Source: Marasmitruncus massiliensis
GTDB taxonomy: Bacteria; Bacillota; Clostridia; Oscillospirales; Ruminococcaceae
Assembly: GCF_900186535.1 (NCBI RefSeq)
Contig: NZ_FYDE01000005.1
Span: forward strand, 1-64,000
Direction of reading: 5' to 3'
Length of the DNA stretch: 64,000 nucleotides
Within the stretch, counting starts at the first letter, position 1. Each line of letters opens with the position of its first letter. Below, piece by piece: positions 1 to 7,855 of this stretch. The notes beneath the pieces were generated by a model, which made no database searches, was not told the origin of the DNA, and saw nothing but the letters and a program-made list of their open reading frames with translations. Made by a program: the position numbers and the translations under genes.

Positions 1-2
1 TA

Positions 3-119
3 GACCAGTGGCTCGTCCACTATAACACCCAACGACCTCACAGGGGTTACAGAAACCGTGGGAAACGCCCTTTTGATACCGTGTTGGAATTCGCTTCATC
101 TGTTAGACATGACTCTTAG
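3..119 (+). pseudogene. 3' end of an IS3/IS481-type transposase (DDE integrase core), cut by the window edge
   Basis: Reading from base 3, the frame is open up to a TAG at 117-119. It encodes a C-terminal piece with the motif HYNTQRPHRGYRNRGKRPFD, followed by about 14 further residues. An N-T-x-R-P-H run close to the C-terminus is characteristic of the rve/DDE integrase core of IS3 and IS481 family transposases. The rest of the gene lies to the left of the window, so I cannot tell whether the element is intact. It points the opposite way to the sugar-acid operon beside it. Confidence 0.75.
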
Positions 120-295
120 TTATACACACAGATGTCACACCCATATGGGAATTATGTCCCGGAGGGTGTTACTACCCCACCGGCAAATCTGAAAGACTGG
201 ATTTTACATGCCAAAATGAAAATCTGTGATACAGTTTTTTGGTTTGCAGATGAAATAGCAGAGCCGGTGGTTGATTAACGCTAAAGCTACAATAC

Positions 296-330
296 AACGC
301 CGAGCCGACCTGTACGGTCCGCCCGGCGTT
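296..330 (+). terminator. Imperfect hairpin, possible terminator
   Basis: Arms AACGCCGAGCCGACC and GGTCCGCCCGGCGTT pair over 15 positions with two mismatches around the loop TGTAC. Only a short T/A-rich tract follows, so termination is plausible but not certain. It sits between the transposase remnant and the converging sugar-acid operon. Confidence 0.5.
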
Positions 331-399
331 GTTAATTATCGGCTATTCTATATCCAGCAATCCTTACGCGAATGGTTTAAAAAAGGCATTCATTGATCG

Positions 400-436
400 A
401 TGCGGGGAACGGTTTTATTTAAGCCGTTTCCCGCAT
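400..436 (-). terminator. Hairpin downstream of the YhcH gene
   Basis: Arms ATGCGGGGAACGGTTT (400-415) and AAGCCGTTTCCCGCAT (421-436) pair almost fully. The hairpin lies 85 bases past the last gene of the reverse-strand operon. It lacks a good U-tract, so it may stabilise the 3' end rather than terminate transcription. Confidence 0.4.
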
Positions 437-520
437 AACTGTTGTAAAAATATCCTGCCGGGATATCCCACAACTAAGCGTTGTACCTCGGGGATTTCCC
501 ATATATATCCGCCTGATGCT

Positions 521-973
521 TTAACCCAATCGTACTTTAACCACTGCTTTCACAATGGGTTCCCTGACCTCGTCAATAGCACGTTCCGGCATATGCCCGT
601 CGTCTGGAAGGACAAGGGCAAACAGATCGCCGGTCAGCGTGATCGGCTCACATCCACCTTCAAAGTAATATACATCGTTTTCAGGGTGGGGATCGATCAT
701 TTTGAGATTATCGAGGGGGGCATAACAGAAATATTCTTTTCCACTTACCACCATTTGAATATCGGCATAGAGGTGATGGTTCTCCAGTTTACACTCCGCC
801 AGAGGGAAAGAATCATAACGCTTCACAAGAATATATACATCATCCCCGTCAATCGGGTATTTGCCGGTTTCCATTTTGGAGATGTCGTTTTCCTGCAGAT
901 ATTTCAGCCCGATTTCAAATCTTGCTCCCAGCCCATAATACAAATGGGCATTCTTTAAATGGTCAATAATCAT
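521..973 (-). CDS. YhcH/YjgK/YiaL family protein (DUF386)
   Basis: This 150-residue protein matches the YhcH/YjgK/YiaL (DUF386) cupin-like family in length and pattern, including the stretch HHLYADIQMVVSG and the C-terminal PDDGHMPE motif, whose His and Glu residues are typical metal-ligand candidates. Members are usually encoded in sugar-acid or sialic-acid catabolic operons and are thought to act on a sugar derivative, perhaps as anomerases; the exact reaction is uncertain. It is the last gene of the operon running from KdgT, with its start 14 bases after the upstream dehydrogenase stop. The substrate is not predictable from sequence alone. Confidence 0.85.
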   Translation of the reverse strand: MIIDHLKNAHLYYGLGARFEIGLKYLQENDISKMETGKYPIDGDDVYILVKRYDSFPLAECKLENHHLYADIQMVVSGKEYFCYAPLDNLKMIDPHPENDVYYFEGGCEPITLTGDLFALVLPDDGHMPERAIDEVREPIVKAVVKVRLG

Positions 974-987
974 CGTATTTGCTCCTT

Positions 988-1872
988 TTATCCAATTTGT
1001 GTACCGGTTAGCTTCTCATAGAATTTTGCAAGCGCACTGTGATCATCCTGCCCGCATCCATCCGCATGCAATGTTTGCAGCATTTCCATTACCGCCGCGG
1101 TCAGCGGTACCGGTGCTCCAACTTTATGGGCAGTTTCCAGAGCATTGGTCAGGTCCTTGATATGTAAATCCACCTTAAATCCAGGGATATAATTGTGTGC
1201 CAGCATCATGGGGCCTTTGGCGTTCATCACGGTAGAGCCGGCCAGCCCACCCTGAATGGCCTGCAGGACCAATGCCGGATCCACCTTGGCCTTCGCAGCC
1301 AACATCAACGCTTCCGCCAGGGCTGCGATGTTTAGCGCAACAATAACCTGATTGGAAAGTTTGGTCGTATTGCCGGCGCCGAGCCCTCCGCAATAAACGG
1401 CAGAGGCCCCCATTTTCAGCAAGATATCCTCCTTAACGCGATCAAACACGGCTTCATCACCGCCCACCATAATCGACAAGGTCCCGTCGATCGCTTTCGG
1501 CTCGCCCCCGGACACCGGCGCATCAATCATTTTAACACCCAATTTTTCGCACTCCGCTCCGATTTCCTGCGAAACCAGCGGCGCGATGGAAGACATATCA
1601 ATCAAAATATCGCCTTCCTCAGCACCTTCCGATATCCCGTTTTCGCCGCAGACGACAGCCTTCACATGAGGCGAGTTTGGCAGCATTGTAATGATTGTCC
1701 GGCACTGTGCGGCAACATCTTTTGCCGAAGTTCCCGCTTTTGCTCCATCCGCAACCACGGCCGCCACATTTTCCTGCATAATATCAAACACAACAACCTC
1801 GTGGCCCGCTTTCAGCAGATTTCTTACCATTGGCTTGCCCATAATGCCCAGCCCAATAAAACCCAGCTTCAT
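988..1872 (-). CDS. garR: 2-hydroxy-3-oxopropionate reductase-like (beta-hydroxyacid dehydrogenase family)
   Basis: The 294-residue protein begins with the dinucleotide-binding motif GFIGLGIMGKPMVRNLL. It has the substrate-binding signature DAPVSGGEPKAIDG near residue 117 and the catalytic lysine in the context GAGNTTKLSNQ near residue 170. These are hallmarks of the 3-hydroxyisobutyrate/6-phosphogluconate dehydrogenase family, and the best guess within it is tartronate-semialdehyde reductase, which makes D-glycerate. Length is normal for the family. Its place beside a KdgT permease and a D-2-hydroxyacid dehydrogenase supports a role in converting sugar-acid breakdown products. Related beta-hydroxyacid dehydrogenases with other substrates cannot be excluded. 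Confidence 0.82.
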   Translation of the reverse strand: MKLGFIGLGIMGKPMVRNLLKAGHEVVVFDIMQENVAAVVADGAKAGTSAKDVAAQCRTIITMLPNSPHVKAVVCGENGISEGAEEGDILIDMSSIAPLVSQEIGAECEKLGVKMIDAPVSGGEPKAIDGTLSIMVGGDEAVFDRVKEDILLKMGASAVYCGGLGAGNTTKLSNQVIVALNIAALAEALMLAAKAKVDPALVLQAIQGGLAGSTVMNAKGPMMLAHNYIPGFKVDLHIKDLTNALETAHKVGAPVPLTAAVMEMLQTLHADGCGQDDHSALAKFYEKLTGTQIG

Positions 1873-1901
1873 ATTTTGTGCTCTCCTTTACGCAATTGAC
1901 T

Positions 1902-2876
1902 TCAGGGATTAACAACGTTAATCACACTGCCGTTTATAAACGCCTTGAGGTTATCCACAGCCGTCCCCATCAGCCGGGCACGGGAGGCGTGAGGCGCCCA
2001 GGAAAGGTGGGGTGTTATGATGCAGTTTTCAATTCCTAACAGCGGGCTGTCCGCAGGCATGGGCTCAGTCATGATCACATCCAGACCGGCGCCGGCGACC
2101 TTGCCGTTTTTAAGCGCCTCCGCCAAATCCTCTTCAACCACCAGAGGGCCGCGGGAATTGTTGATGAGCATCACGCCGTCCTTCATCTTCGCAATTGACT
2201 CTTTATTGATCATTCCCTTATTGGCGGGTGTCTGCGGGCAATGGAGCACCACAACGTCGGATTGCGCCAGCAACTCATCCAAAGAGCAGTAACGCAATGT
2301 GGCGGATTCCACCGAAGGATCCTGACATTCGTCATAAGCCAGTACTTTCATGCCCAGAGCCTGGGCCAGCCTGGCGGTAGCCTTTCCGATACGCCCAAGG
2401 CCGATGATGCCCATGGTCATACCGTCCAGTTCAATCAGCGGATAATTCCAGAAGCAATAATCCCGGCACTTTATCCAATCTCCCTGCTGTACTGCCCGGT
2501 TATGTTCGCCCACATGGTGGCACAGCTCCAACAGCAGCGCAATCGCTGTCTGCGCAACGGCAGCGGTCCCGTAGATCGGAACATTGCATACAGGTATCCC
2601 CAGTTCTTTGGCGGCAGCCGTGTCCACCACATTGAAGCCGGTGGCCATCACGCCGATAAACCGGATATTGGGGGCCCTGGTTAATATTTCTTTTGTCAGC
2701 GGTGTTTTGTTTGTGTACACCGCCTCAGCATCTCCAATGCGTTCCAAAATCAGATCCGCCTGCGCCGGGTCGCTGGTGGTTCTGTCATATACCGTGACGT
2801 CGCCCAGCTCCTTCAGCGCATCCCAGCTCAAATCCCCGGGATTCAGCGTATATCCATCCAGTACAACAATCTTCAT
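1902..2876 (-). CDS. D-2-hydroxyacid dehydrogenase (glycerate/hydroxypyruvate reductase-like)
   Basis: The protein has 324 residues. The NAD-binding motif GIIGLGRIGKATARLAQ lies near residue 155, the signature NNSRGPLVVEEDL near 240, and the catalytic His in ITPHLSWA near 295, as expected for the D-isomer-specific 2-hydroxyacid dehydrogenase family. Residues around the active site resemble glycerate dehydrogenases that interconvert hydroxypyruvate and D-glycerate. The gene is third from the operon's 3' end, 29 bases upstream of garR, so the two reductases probably work on consecutive or alternative C3 intermediates. The precise substrate is inferred from context only. Confidence 0.85.
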   Translation of the reverse strand: MKIVVLDGYTLNPGDLSWDALKELGDVTVYDRTTSDPAQADLILERIGDAEAVYTNKTPLTKEILTRAPNIRFIGVMATGFNVVDTAAAKELGIPVCNVPIYGTAAVAQTAIALLLELCHHVGEHNRAVQQGDWIKCRDYCFWNYPLIELDGMTMGIIGLGRIGKATARLAQALGMKVLAYDECQDPSVESATLRYCSLDELLAQSDVVVLHCPQTPANKGMINKESIAKMKDGVMLINNSRGPLVVEEDLAEALKNGKVAGAGLDVIMTEPMPADSPLLGIENCIITPHLSWAPHASRARLMGTAVDNLKAFINGSVINVVNP

Positions 2877-2909
2877 ACTTTTCTCCTTTTCATTTCATAC
2901 TTATATGTA

Positions 2910-3926
2910 CTACGCCTGCGCCGTCTGCGGGCTATCCGAATGCAGCGCCGCCTGCGTCTCCTGTAACATCCGATCCTTTTCACTCAGCCAGTCCGGATGC
3001 TTTATGAGATTGCGCTTGTAAACGTATGTTGTTAAAATCGGGATACAGATGGCGGAGGTAATCATCGAGGCGGCAACGTAAGGGGTGGCCCTGGTGGCAA
3101 CTTCCATGAGACTCGGGTCCACGGCAGCAATGGCCAGCGGTACGCCAACCGCATTTCCGGCTGTGCTGGAGCAGGCCGCACCCGCAACACCGGTACCGCC
3201 CGTAAGCCGGTCCGAAAAGATGTTCAGCGCGCCGCCGATTCCTACCGTAATAAGCCCCAGTACGATGCCCATCGGGCCTGCGGTCAGGATCATACCGAAG
3301 TTGAGCCGCGTACCCATGGCCAATGCCATAAATGGAATCATAATGCTTCCGCCGCTGGTAAGGAAATCACGCATATCGGGATCCAGATTTCCAAGGATCA
3401 TTCCGACGATAATCGGAACGATAACGCCAACCAGTTCCATAAACGGGATGTTGGCAATTCCTGCGGTTCCCAGCGCGATCATGGTGAGGAATGGGCCGTC
3501 GTTGATTGATAAAACAGATATGGCGCCGATTTCCTCTTTGGAGCCGAATTCGGCTGTAAGCGCAGCAAATAAACCGCCATTGGTATTGGACACAGCCGAG
3601 ACAATCGCCAGAGCAGACAGCCCCAATAAGCCGCTGGGGCCCATAAACCGGTCTACGAGAATGCCAAGCGCAACAGCAAAGGCGTATTTTGTCAGAGTGG
3701 TTACGGCACCAATTTTAAGCGCTTTCGGTGCAGATTTATAAGTCATACCGGCGCCCATACAAACAAGGAATGCACCAATGAAAACGTTGTGGTTATTCAT
3801 AATTTCGGTTACAAATCCACCAATCTGAAATACCTGGGGGAAAAAAGTATTGATTGTTGCGGATATAAGCATTGGGACTACCATCATGCCGCCTGGAACT
3901 TTTTCAATTGTTTTCTTGATTCGCAT
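2910..3926 (-). CDS. kdgT: 2-keto-3-deoxygluconate permease family transporter
   Basis: The protein has 338 residues and about ten hydrophobic segments. It starts MRIKKTIEKVPGGMMVVPML and carries the glycine-rich stretches typical of the KdgT family of proton-coupled 2-keto-3-deoxygluconate permeases, with length close to E. coli KdgT. It is the first gene of the operon and follows a sigma-54 promoter (4001-4018), so import is the step directly under PrpR-like control. No KDG kinase or aldolase is encoded nearby; the true substrate may be a related keto-acid rather than KDG itself. A TTAAACCCTCCTG context (reverse strand GGAGGG) gives a good ribosome site. Confidence 0.85.
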   Translation of the reverse strand: MRIKKTIEKVPGGMMVVPMLISATINTFFPQVFQIGGFVTEIMNNHNVFIGAFLVCMGAGMTYKSAPKALKIGAVTTLTKYAFAVALGILVDRFMGPSGLLGLSALAIVSAVSNTNGGLFAALTAEFGSKEEIGAISVLSINDGPFLTMIALGTAGIANIPFMELVGVIVPIIVGMILGNLDPDMRDFLTSGGSIMIPFMALAMGTRLNFGMILTAGPMGIVLGLITVGIGGALNIFSDRLTGGTGVAGAACSSTAGNAVGVPLAIAAVDPSLMEVATRATPYVAASMITSAICIPILTTYVYKRNLIKHPDWLSEKDRMLQETQAALHSDSPQTAQA

Positions 3927-4000
3927 GTTAAACCCTCCTGCTCAGTAATGATGTTGATAATTGTAAGGCCCCGGTGCACTCAAGGCCTCTCTAAAATATA

Positions 4001-4018
4001 AAGCAATTATGATGCCAA
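4001..4018 (-). promoter_or_regulatory. Sigma-54 (-24/-12) promoter of the kdgT operon
   Basis: On the reverse strand the sequence reads TTGGCAT-CATAA-TTGCTT. The GG and GC dinucleotides are separated by 10 bases, the exact spacing of the sigma-54 consensus TGGCAC-N5-TTGC. It lies about 75 bases upstream of the kdgT start and directly downstream of a gene for a sigma-54-dependent activator. Both facts support it strongly. Confidence 0.85.
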
Positions 4019-4037
4019 AGCATTTTTCTTAAAAATA

Positions 4038-4082
4038 ACAGCCAGATAAGCAAAATTTAAACAAAAATGCTTATCTAGCTGT
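4038..4082. promoter_or_regulatory. Inverted-repeat enhancer (UAS) for the PrpR-like activator; may double as a terminator
   Basis: The arms ACAGCCAGATAAGCA (4038-4052) and TGCTTATCTAGCTGT (4068-4082) are inverted repeats with one mismatch. They begin 20 bases upstream of the -24 element. Activators of the PrpR/NtrC class bind such dyads as upstream activating sequences. Read from the activator gene that ends at 4107, the same dyad followed by TTATTTTT could also form a terminator hairpin, so the site may serve two purposes. Confidence 0.75.
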
Positions 4083-4106
4083 TCAGAAAATATACGCATG
4101 TGTAAA

Positions 4107-5999
4107 TTATTTATCCATCTCCATATCGCAAACAGATAAATGTTTATTCAGGGTGACTCGTGTGATACCCAGCCGATGCGCTGTTTTTGTTTTGTTATAG
4201 CCCTCTTCCTTCAGTACGGCAAGGATGACGGAGCGGGATATTTCCTCCAGGGTGCCTTCCAACGGGAGAGAGTCATCCGCAGTTTCCTTATCGCGCATCT
4301 CCAGCTGAAGATGCGCAATGTCTTTCTCCCGGAAAATGCCATTTTCCGATGAGAGAACCATCTTCTGTACCGCATTTTCCAGCTGGCGCACATTGCCGGG
4401 CCAGTCATAGCCACATAAATGCCGCATGACATTATCCTCCATCTGCAGCGGGGGAAGGCAATATTTGCGGCAGCATTTTTTGGCGAAATGCCGTATCAGC
4501 AATGAGATGTCATCCCTCCGCTCCCTGAGGGGCGGGATGTTAATGTTGAGCACACTGATCCGGTAATACAAATCCTCGCGGAACAGGTTGGCATCAACTG
4601 CATGGAACAGCTTTTTGTTGGATGCCGCGATTATGCGGACATTTACCGGCACAATGCTGTCCCCACCCAGCCGCATCACCTCCCGCTCCTGCAAAACACG
4701 TAGAATTTTAGACTGTATGCTCATATCCATTTCGGTGATTTCATCCAAAAAGAGAGTGCCATTATGCGCAAGCTCAAACATCCCTTTCCGGCCCCCTTTT
4801 TTGGCGCCGGTAAACGCTCCCTCATCATAACCGAACAGCGTGCTCTCCAGCAGGCTGGGCGGAAGCGTAGCACAATTGATGGCGATAAACGGGCCGTTTT
4901 TTCTTTCGCTATGATTATGTATGGATTGGGCAAACAGCTCTTTGCCGGTACCGCTCTCCCCATAAATCAGTACTGTGATATCCACCCGTGCATATTTTTT
5001 AGAAAGGTTAATTGCATCCCGTATGGTCTCGCTGTTCCCTAAAATATCGTCAAACCGGTGTTTCGCCACCAGCCCGCGCTTGGAAAGCGTTTGGCGGATC
5101 TTCTGCTCCAGTTCCTGGATTTTAGTTACATCCTCACAGGTTATCGCTACGCCCTTGCATTTTTCCTCTACTATAATTGGGACAGTATTGGCCACAATCA
5201 TAGTTCCTTGTACCCGCACAATCTGTTTTGATATGCTGCGGCCGCCACTAAGCACCGATTGAATATCAATATCCGGCAGGATGGTGTTCAGGTGTGCCCT
5301 CATTACATCCTGTGTGGATCTTTGCAACAGGCTTTCTGCAATGCGGTTAAACATCACAATCCGTGAATGCTCATCGGTGACGATAATCCCTTCATTCAGA
5401 TGTTCCAAAATTGCATTGATGCGGGAGTTTTTTTCCCGCTCGTGCAAAATTGCGGAGCAAATCTTTTCCGCCTTATCGATACCCTCTTCAACCGATTCTA
5501 TGCCGGACTTGATAAGTTCCACCGCCAGCCCCTTGCGCTTTGCAACCCGCACGGCCACCGTATCCCCCACAACGACATCAATATCCATTCCCCGGATATT
5601 GTCTATCTTTTCCTCAATTTCATGTTCAAAAGTAAAGGGAAAATAGCAAATATCCAGCCCCATGATCTCTTCAATGATCTTAACGCCGGAAATGACATTT
5701 TCCGCACCGATCACAGCAATCCGATTATTTTTGTATTTGTATACGGCCCTCAGGATATCGTAGGCGCATACCTCTACCTCGACGACCGGCAGCTTGAAGG
5801 ATTTCCTGAGCAAGCGTGCTGTGCCGCCCCGGCATATGATTACCTCTTTGTTGGAAAGATCGCATTGTTCAATACGCCGTACCGCTTCATACAGCTCGCC
5901 CGATACAATTTCCATGTTTTCGCCCCGCTGCTCTGCCACCAGATGAGCAATCTCAGACATCTCTGTATAGGTAGCCACAAATAAAATTTTATTAAGCAT
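4107..5999 (-). CDS. Sigma-54-dependent transcriptional activator with PrpR N-terminal sensor domain
   Basis: I place the start at the ATG of MLNKILFVATYTEM (reverse complement of 5997-5999), preceded by GGAGGAAGGGAG; this gives 630 residues. The order is a PrpR_N ligand-sensing domain (about 1-180), a PAS-like segment (about 205-300), an AAA+ domain with Walker A GESGTGKE near residue 345 and the sigma-54 contact loop GAFTGA near 395, and a Fis-type helix-turn-helix at the C-terminus (NKTKTAHRLGITRVTL). It is on the same strand upstream of the kdgT operon, with a matching enhancer and promoter between. PrpR_N domains bind small carboxylates, so the inducer is probably the imported acid or a derivative. 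Confidence 0.92.
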   Translation of the reverse strand: MLNKILFVATYTEMSEIAHLVAEQRGENMEIVSGELYEAVRRIEQCDLSNKEVIICRGGTARLLRKSFKLPVVEVEVCAYDILRAVYKYKNNRIAVIGAENVISGVKIIEEIMGLDICYFPFTFEHEIEEKIDNIRGMDIDVVVGDTVAVRVAKRKGLAVELIKSGIESVEEGIDKAEKICSAILHEREKNSRINAILEHLNEGIIVTDEHSRIVMFNRIAESLLQRSTQDVMRAHLNTILPDIDIQSVLSGGRSISKQIVRVQGTMIVANTVPIIVEEKCKGVAITCEDVTKIQELEQKIRQTLSKRGLVAKHRFDDILGNSETIRDAINLSKKYARVDITVLIYGESGTGKELFAQSIHNHSERKNGPFIAINCATLPPSLLESTLFGYDEGAFTGAKKGGRKGMFELAHNGTLFLDEITEMDMSIQSKILRVLQEREVMRLGGDSIVPVNVRIIAASNKKLFHAVDANLFREDLYYRISVLNINIPPLRERRDDISLLIRHFAKKCCRKYCLPPLQMEDNVMRHLCGYDWPGNVRQLENAVQKMVLSSENGIFREKDIAHLQLEMRDKETADDSLPLEGTLEEISRSVILAVLKEEGYNKTKTAHRLGITRVTLNKHLSVCDMEMDK

Positions 6000-6405
6000 G
6001 CTGCTCTCCCTTCCTCCGATGATAGGACATCCTTTCAATCTGCCGGATGGCAAATCTCTGCTGCCTGTTATCTTCTATCTGTATATCTGGAAAGAACTTA
6101 ATATGATTAAGCATTTTCCCCATTAAATTCAAACATTTAATTGTATTTACGTGATATTATGTTAACATTACAAATTATATATTTCAATATAAATCCTCTA
6201 AAGCTATACTTTTTCTAAAAAAGAGCAGGTTTCTTTCCATATAGAAGTTGGTCGGCTTTCAAAGTTGAATTTTGATATTTATACTCTAAAAATTTATAGC
6301 AAAAGGGCATAAAAATCGCGGGCTTTCCGATAATGATTACCCGCCTTATTTTCGTAAGTAATCAAGTCTTGAATAAATACGATGTTAAATACTTGTCAAA
6401 ATGAC
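6000..6405. other. AT-rich intergenic region between two divergent transcription units
   Basis: This stretch must hold the promoter of the reverse-strand activator gene, but I see no convincing -35/-10 pair. A weak hairpin with arms GCGGG and CCCGC lies near 6318-6344. No coding frame has a supported ribosome site. Confidence 0.4.
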
Positions 6406-6434
6406 TTGACAGAAAGAAGAAATCGCGTTAAAAT
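6406..6434 (+). promoter_or_regulatory. Sigma-A promoter of the hydrogenase-like/ABC operon
   Basis: TTGACA at 6406-6411 and TAAAAT at 6429-6434 are separated by exactly 17 bases. The predicted start point, near 6441, falls inside the 16-base palindrome listed next. Confidence 0.85.
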
Positions 6435-6438
6435 TCAA

Positions 6439-6454
6439 GTTAGCAATTGCTAAC
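6439..6454. promoter_or_regulatory. Perfect 16-bp palindromic operator at the transcription start
   Basis: GTTAGCAATTGCTAAC is its own reverse complement and covers the predicted +1. It lies 8 bases upstream of the AGGAGG ribosome site. Such placement fits a repressor site. The TTAGC half-site loosely recalls DtxR/IdeR-type metalloregulator sites, but I cannot assign the regulator, and none is encoded beside it. Confidence 0.7.
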
Positions 6455-6472
6455 GCTAAATCAGGAGGCATT

Positions 6473-7084
6473 GTGCGTAAATTTTTATGGATAAACCCGG
6501 TCGCATCTGAAATGTATGGCACCCCAGAGTTAAAAGAAGAATTGGCGAAAAAAGGGTTTGAGATCGTCACCTGTCGGCAGGATCATATTGCTGCCGTAAA
6601 AAAGAAATATCGGCTCGCTATTGAAACGGCTCACACATGTGTCGCAGATATGAGATGTCCCATGGCTGTAAGCTACATAAAAAAAACCTATGCCCCTGAC
6701 TTTTTGGAGTATCCCGATATCGAACCGATTCTAATGCATTGTGCGAGGGAGCTGCATGAAAGACTGTCTGGAAAGGGTTTTTTATACATTACCACACCCT
6801 GCACAGCACTGCGAGAACTTGGGAACAGTATCGGGCTGCCAAAGGTCAGGTTTTACACTTGGGCAGAGTTTGCACAGCTGGAAGGGATTCCACTGCGCAG
6901 AAAAATATTGGATATCAGTCCTATTCCGCCAGGTTTCTTTGCAGAATACGGAAAACAGGCAGGCGTGTTGGACAGCCGGGAAAAGATTGACCTTCACTTT
7001 TCCTCCCTGCCAAAGCCTACAGAAAAAAAGGTGCTGGAACTGCTGTACTGCCCCCGCGGCTGCCACAACGGCGACGGAGTATAG
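6473..7084 (+). CDS. Small [FeFe]-hydrogenase-like (H-cluster domain) Cys protein of unknown role
   Basis: This 203-residue protein starts at GTG after AGGAGG. It appears to be a compact relative of the [FeFe]-hydrogenase catalytic domain. Cys62 in ADMRCPMAVSYIKK resembles motif L1, Cys110 in YITTPCTALRE resembles L2, and Cys193/Cys197 in LLYCPRGCHNGDG resemble L3. These are the four positions that hold the [4Fe-4S] part of the H-cluster in true hydrogenases. The extra proton-relay Cys before the L1 ligand is an Arg here, the Lys of L2 is missing, and N-terminal ferredoxin domains are absent, so hydrogenase activity is unlikely. It is the first gene of an ABC-transporter operon, 12 bases before the permease. 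Confidence 0.6.
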   Translation: MRKFLWINPVASEMYGTPELKEELAKKGFEIVTCRQDHIAAVKKKYRLAIETAHTCVADMRCPMAVSYIKKTYAPDFLEYPDIEPILMHCARELHERLSGKGFLYITTPCTALRELGNSIGLPKVRFYTWAEFAQLEGIPLRRKILDISPIPPGFFAEYGKQAGVLDSREKIDLHFSSLPKPTEKKVLELLYCPRGCHNGDGV

Positions 7085-7096
7085 GGGGAAGAAATT

Positions 7097-7855
7097 ATGA
7101 AGACTTTTTGGAAAGCGGTTTTACCTGTGGCGGTGTTGCTTTTACTATGGCAGGCGGCGTGCAACATGGAAATATGGAGCCAATATGTTTTACCCAGCCC
7201 GCAGCGGGTATTCCAATCGTTCGAAGCCATGCTGCGGGACGGAACGCTGTTCCGGCATATTCTTGTCAGCTTGTGGCGCGTGCTTTCCGGTTTTTCCATA
7301 GCGTTTGTGCTGGCGTTCCTGCTGGGAATTCTGGCCGGTGTACATCCCGCCTCTGCCCCGTTCTATAAGCACATCGTGGAATTTATGCGCAATGTGCCGC
7401 CCCTGAGCCTGATTGCGCTTTTGATCCTGTGGTTTGGCATTGGGGAAACCTCCAAACTGATTATCATTGTGCTGGCCTCGTTCTTTCCGATGTTTTTAAA
7501 CATCAAAAAAGGGCTGGCTGCCTGCGACGTCAAGCTTCTGGAGGTGGGGCGTTCCCTTAATTTCTCTGAAACGCAGCTTTTTCTGAAAATCAGGCTGCCG
7601 AACGCCCTGCCGGACATTCTGGTTGGGATGCGCGTGGGACTTGGCTACAGTTGGCGCGCCATTATTGGCGCGGAGATGATCGCGGCCTCCAGCGGGCTCG
7701 GATACCTGATTCTGGATGCGCAGCAGATGTCCCGCTCCGATAAGGTGATCGTTGGGATTTTCGTCATCGGCCTTGTGGGGTTTCTATGTGACCGCCTGTT
7801 TTCCTATGCGATACAAAAGGTGCTGCATGGAGGTGTTGACGATAGCTGGAGTTAA
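7097..7855 (+). CDS. NitT/TauT-type ABC transporter permease (SsuC/TauC-like)
   Basis: The protein has 252 residues with about six transmembrane segments. It shows the BPD_transp_1 signature, including the EAA-like loop around GRSLNFSETQLFLKIRLPNA and the tail GLGYLILDAQQMSRSDKV typical of SsuC/TauC/NrtB permeases. Family substrates include sulfonates, taurine, nitrate and thiamine precursors, so the substrate cannot be named. The gene sits between the hydrogenase-like gene and the ATPase gene, whose start it overlaps by 29 bases, showing an operon. Confidence 0.88.
   Translation: MKTFWKAVLPVAVLLLLWQAACNMEIWSQYVLPSPQRVFQSFEAMLRDGTLFRHILVSLWRVLSGFSIAFVLAFLLGILAGVHPASAPFYKHIVEFMRNVPPLSLIALLILWFGIGETSKLIIIVLASFFPMFLNIKKGLAACDVKLLEVGRSLNFSETQLFLKIRLPNALPDILVGMRVGLGYSWRAIIGAEMIAASSGLGYLILDAQQMSRSDKVIVGIFVIGLVGFLCDRLFSYAIQKVLHGGVDDSWS

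Larger units (their letters stand above)
120..520. other. Intergenic stretch: IS right flank and convergent hairpins
   Basis: No gene is supported here. A short hairpin with arms CACCC (about 138) and GGGTG (about 170), with an inner GGGA/TCCC pairing, follows the transposase stop and may belong to the IS end. Stronger hairpins at 296-330 and 400-436 are listed separately. I could not identify a terminal inverted repeat because the other IS end is outside the window. Confidence 0.4.

Noticed and set aside
329-958. A long forward frame of 209 codons antisense to the YhcH gene.
   Set aside because: It has no ribosome site and no family resemblance, and its complement is a clear conserved protein.
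6473-7084. Annotation as a functional [FeFe]-hydrogenase.
   Set aside because: The proton-relay Cys and L2 Lys are absent, ferredoxin domains are missing and the protein is short, so only a relative of the H-cluster domain is supported.
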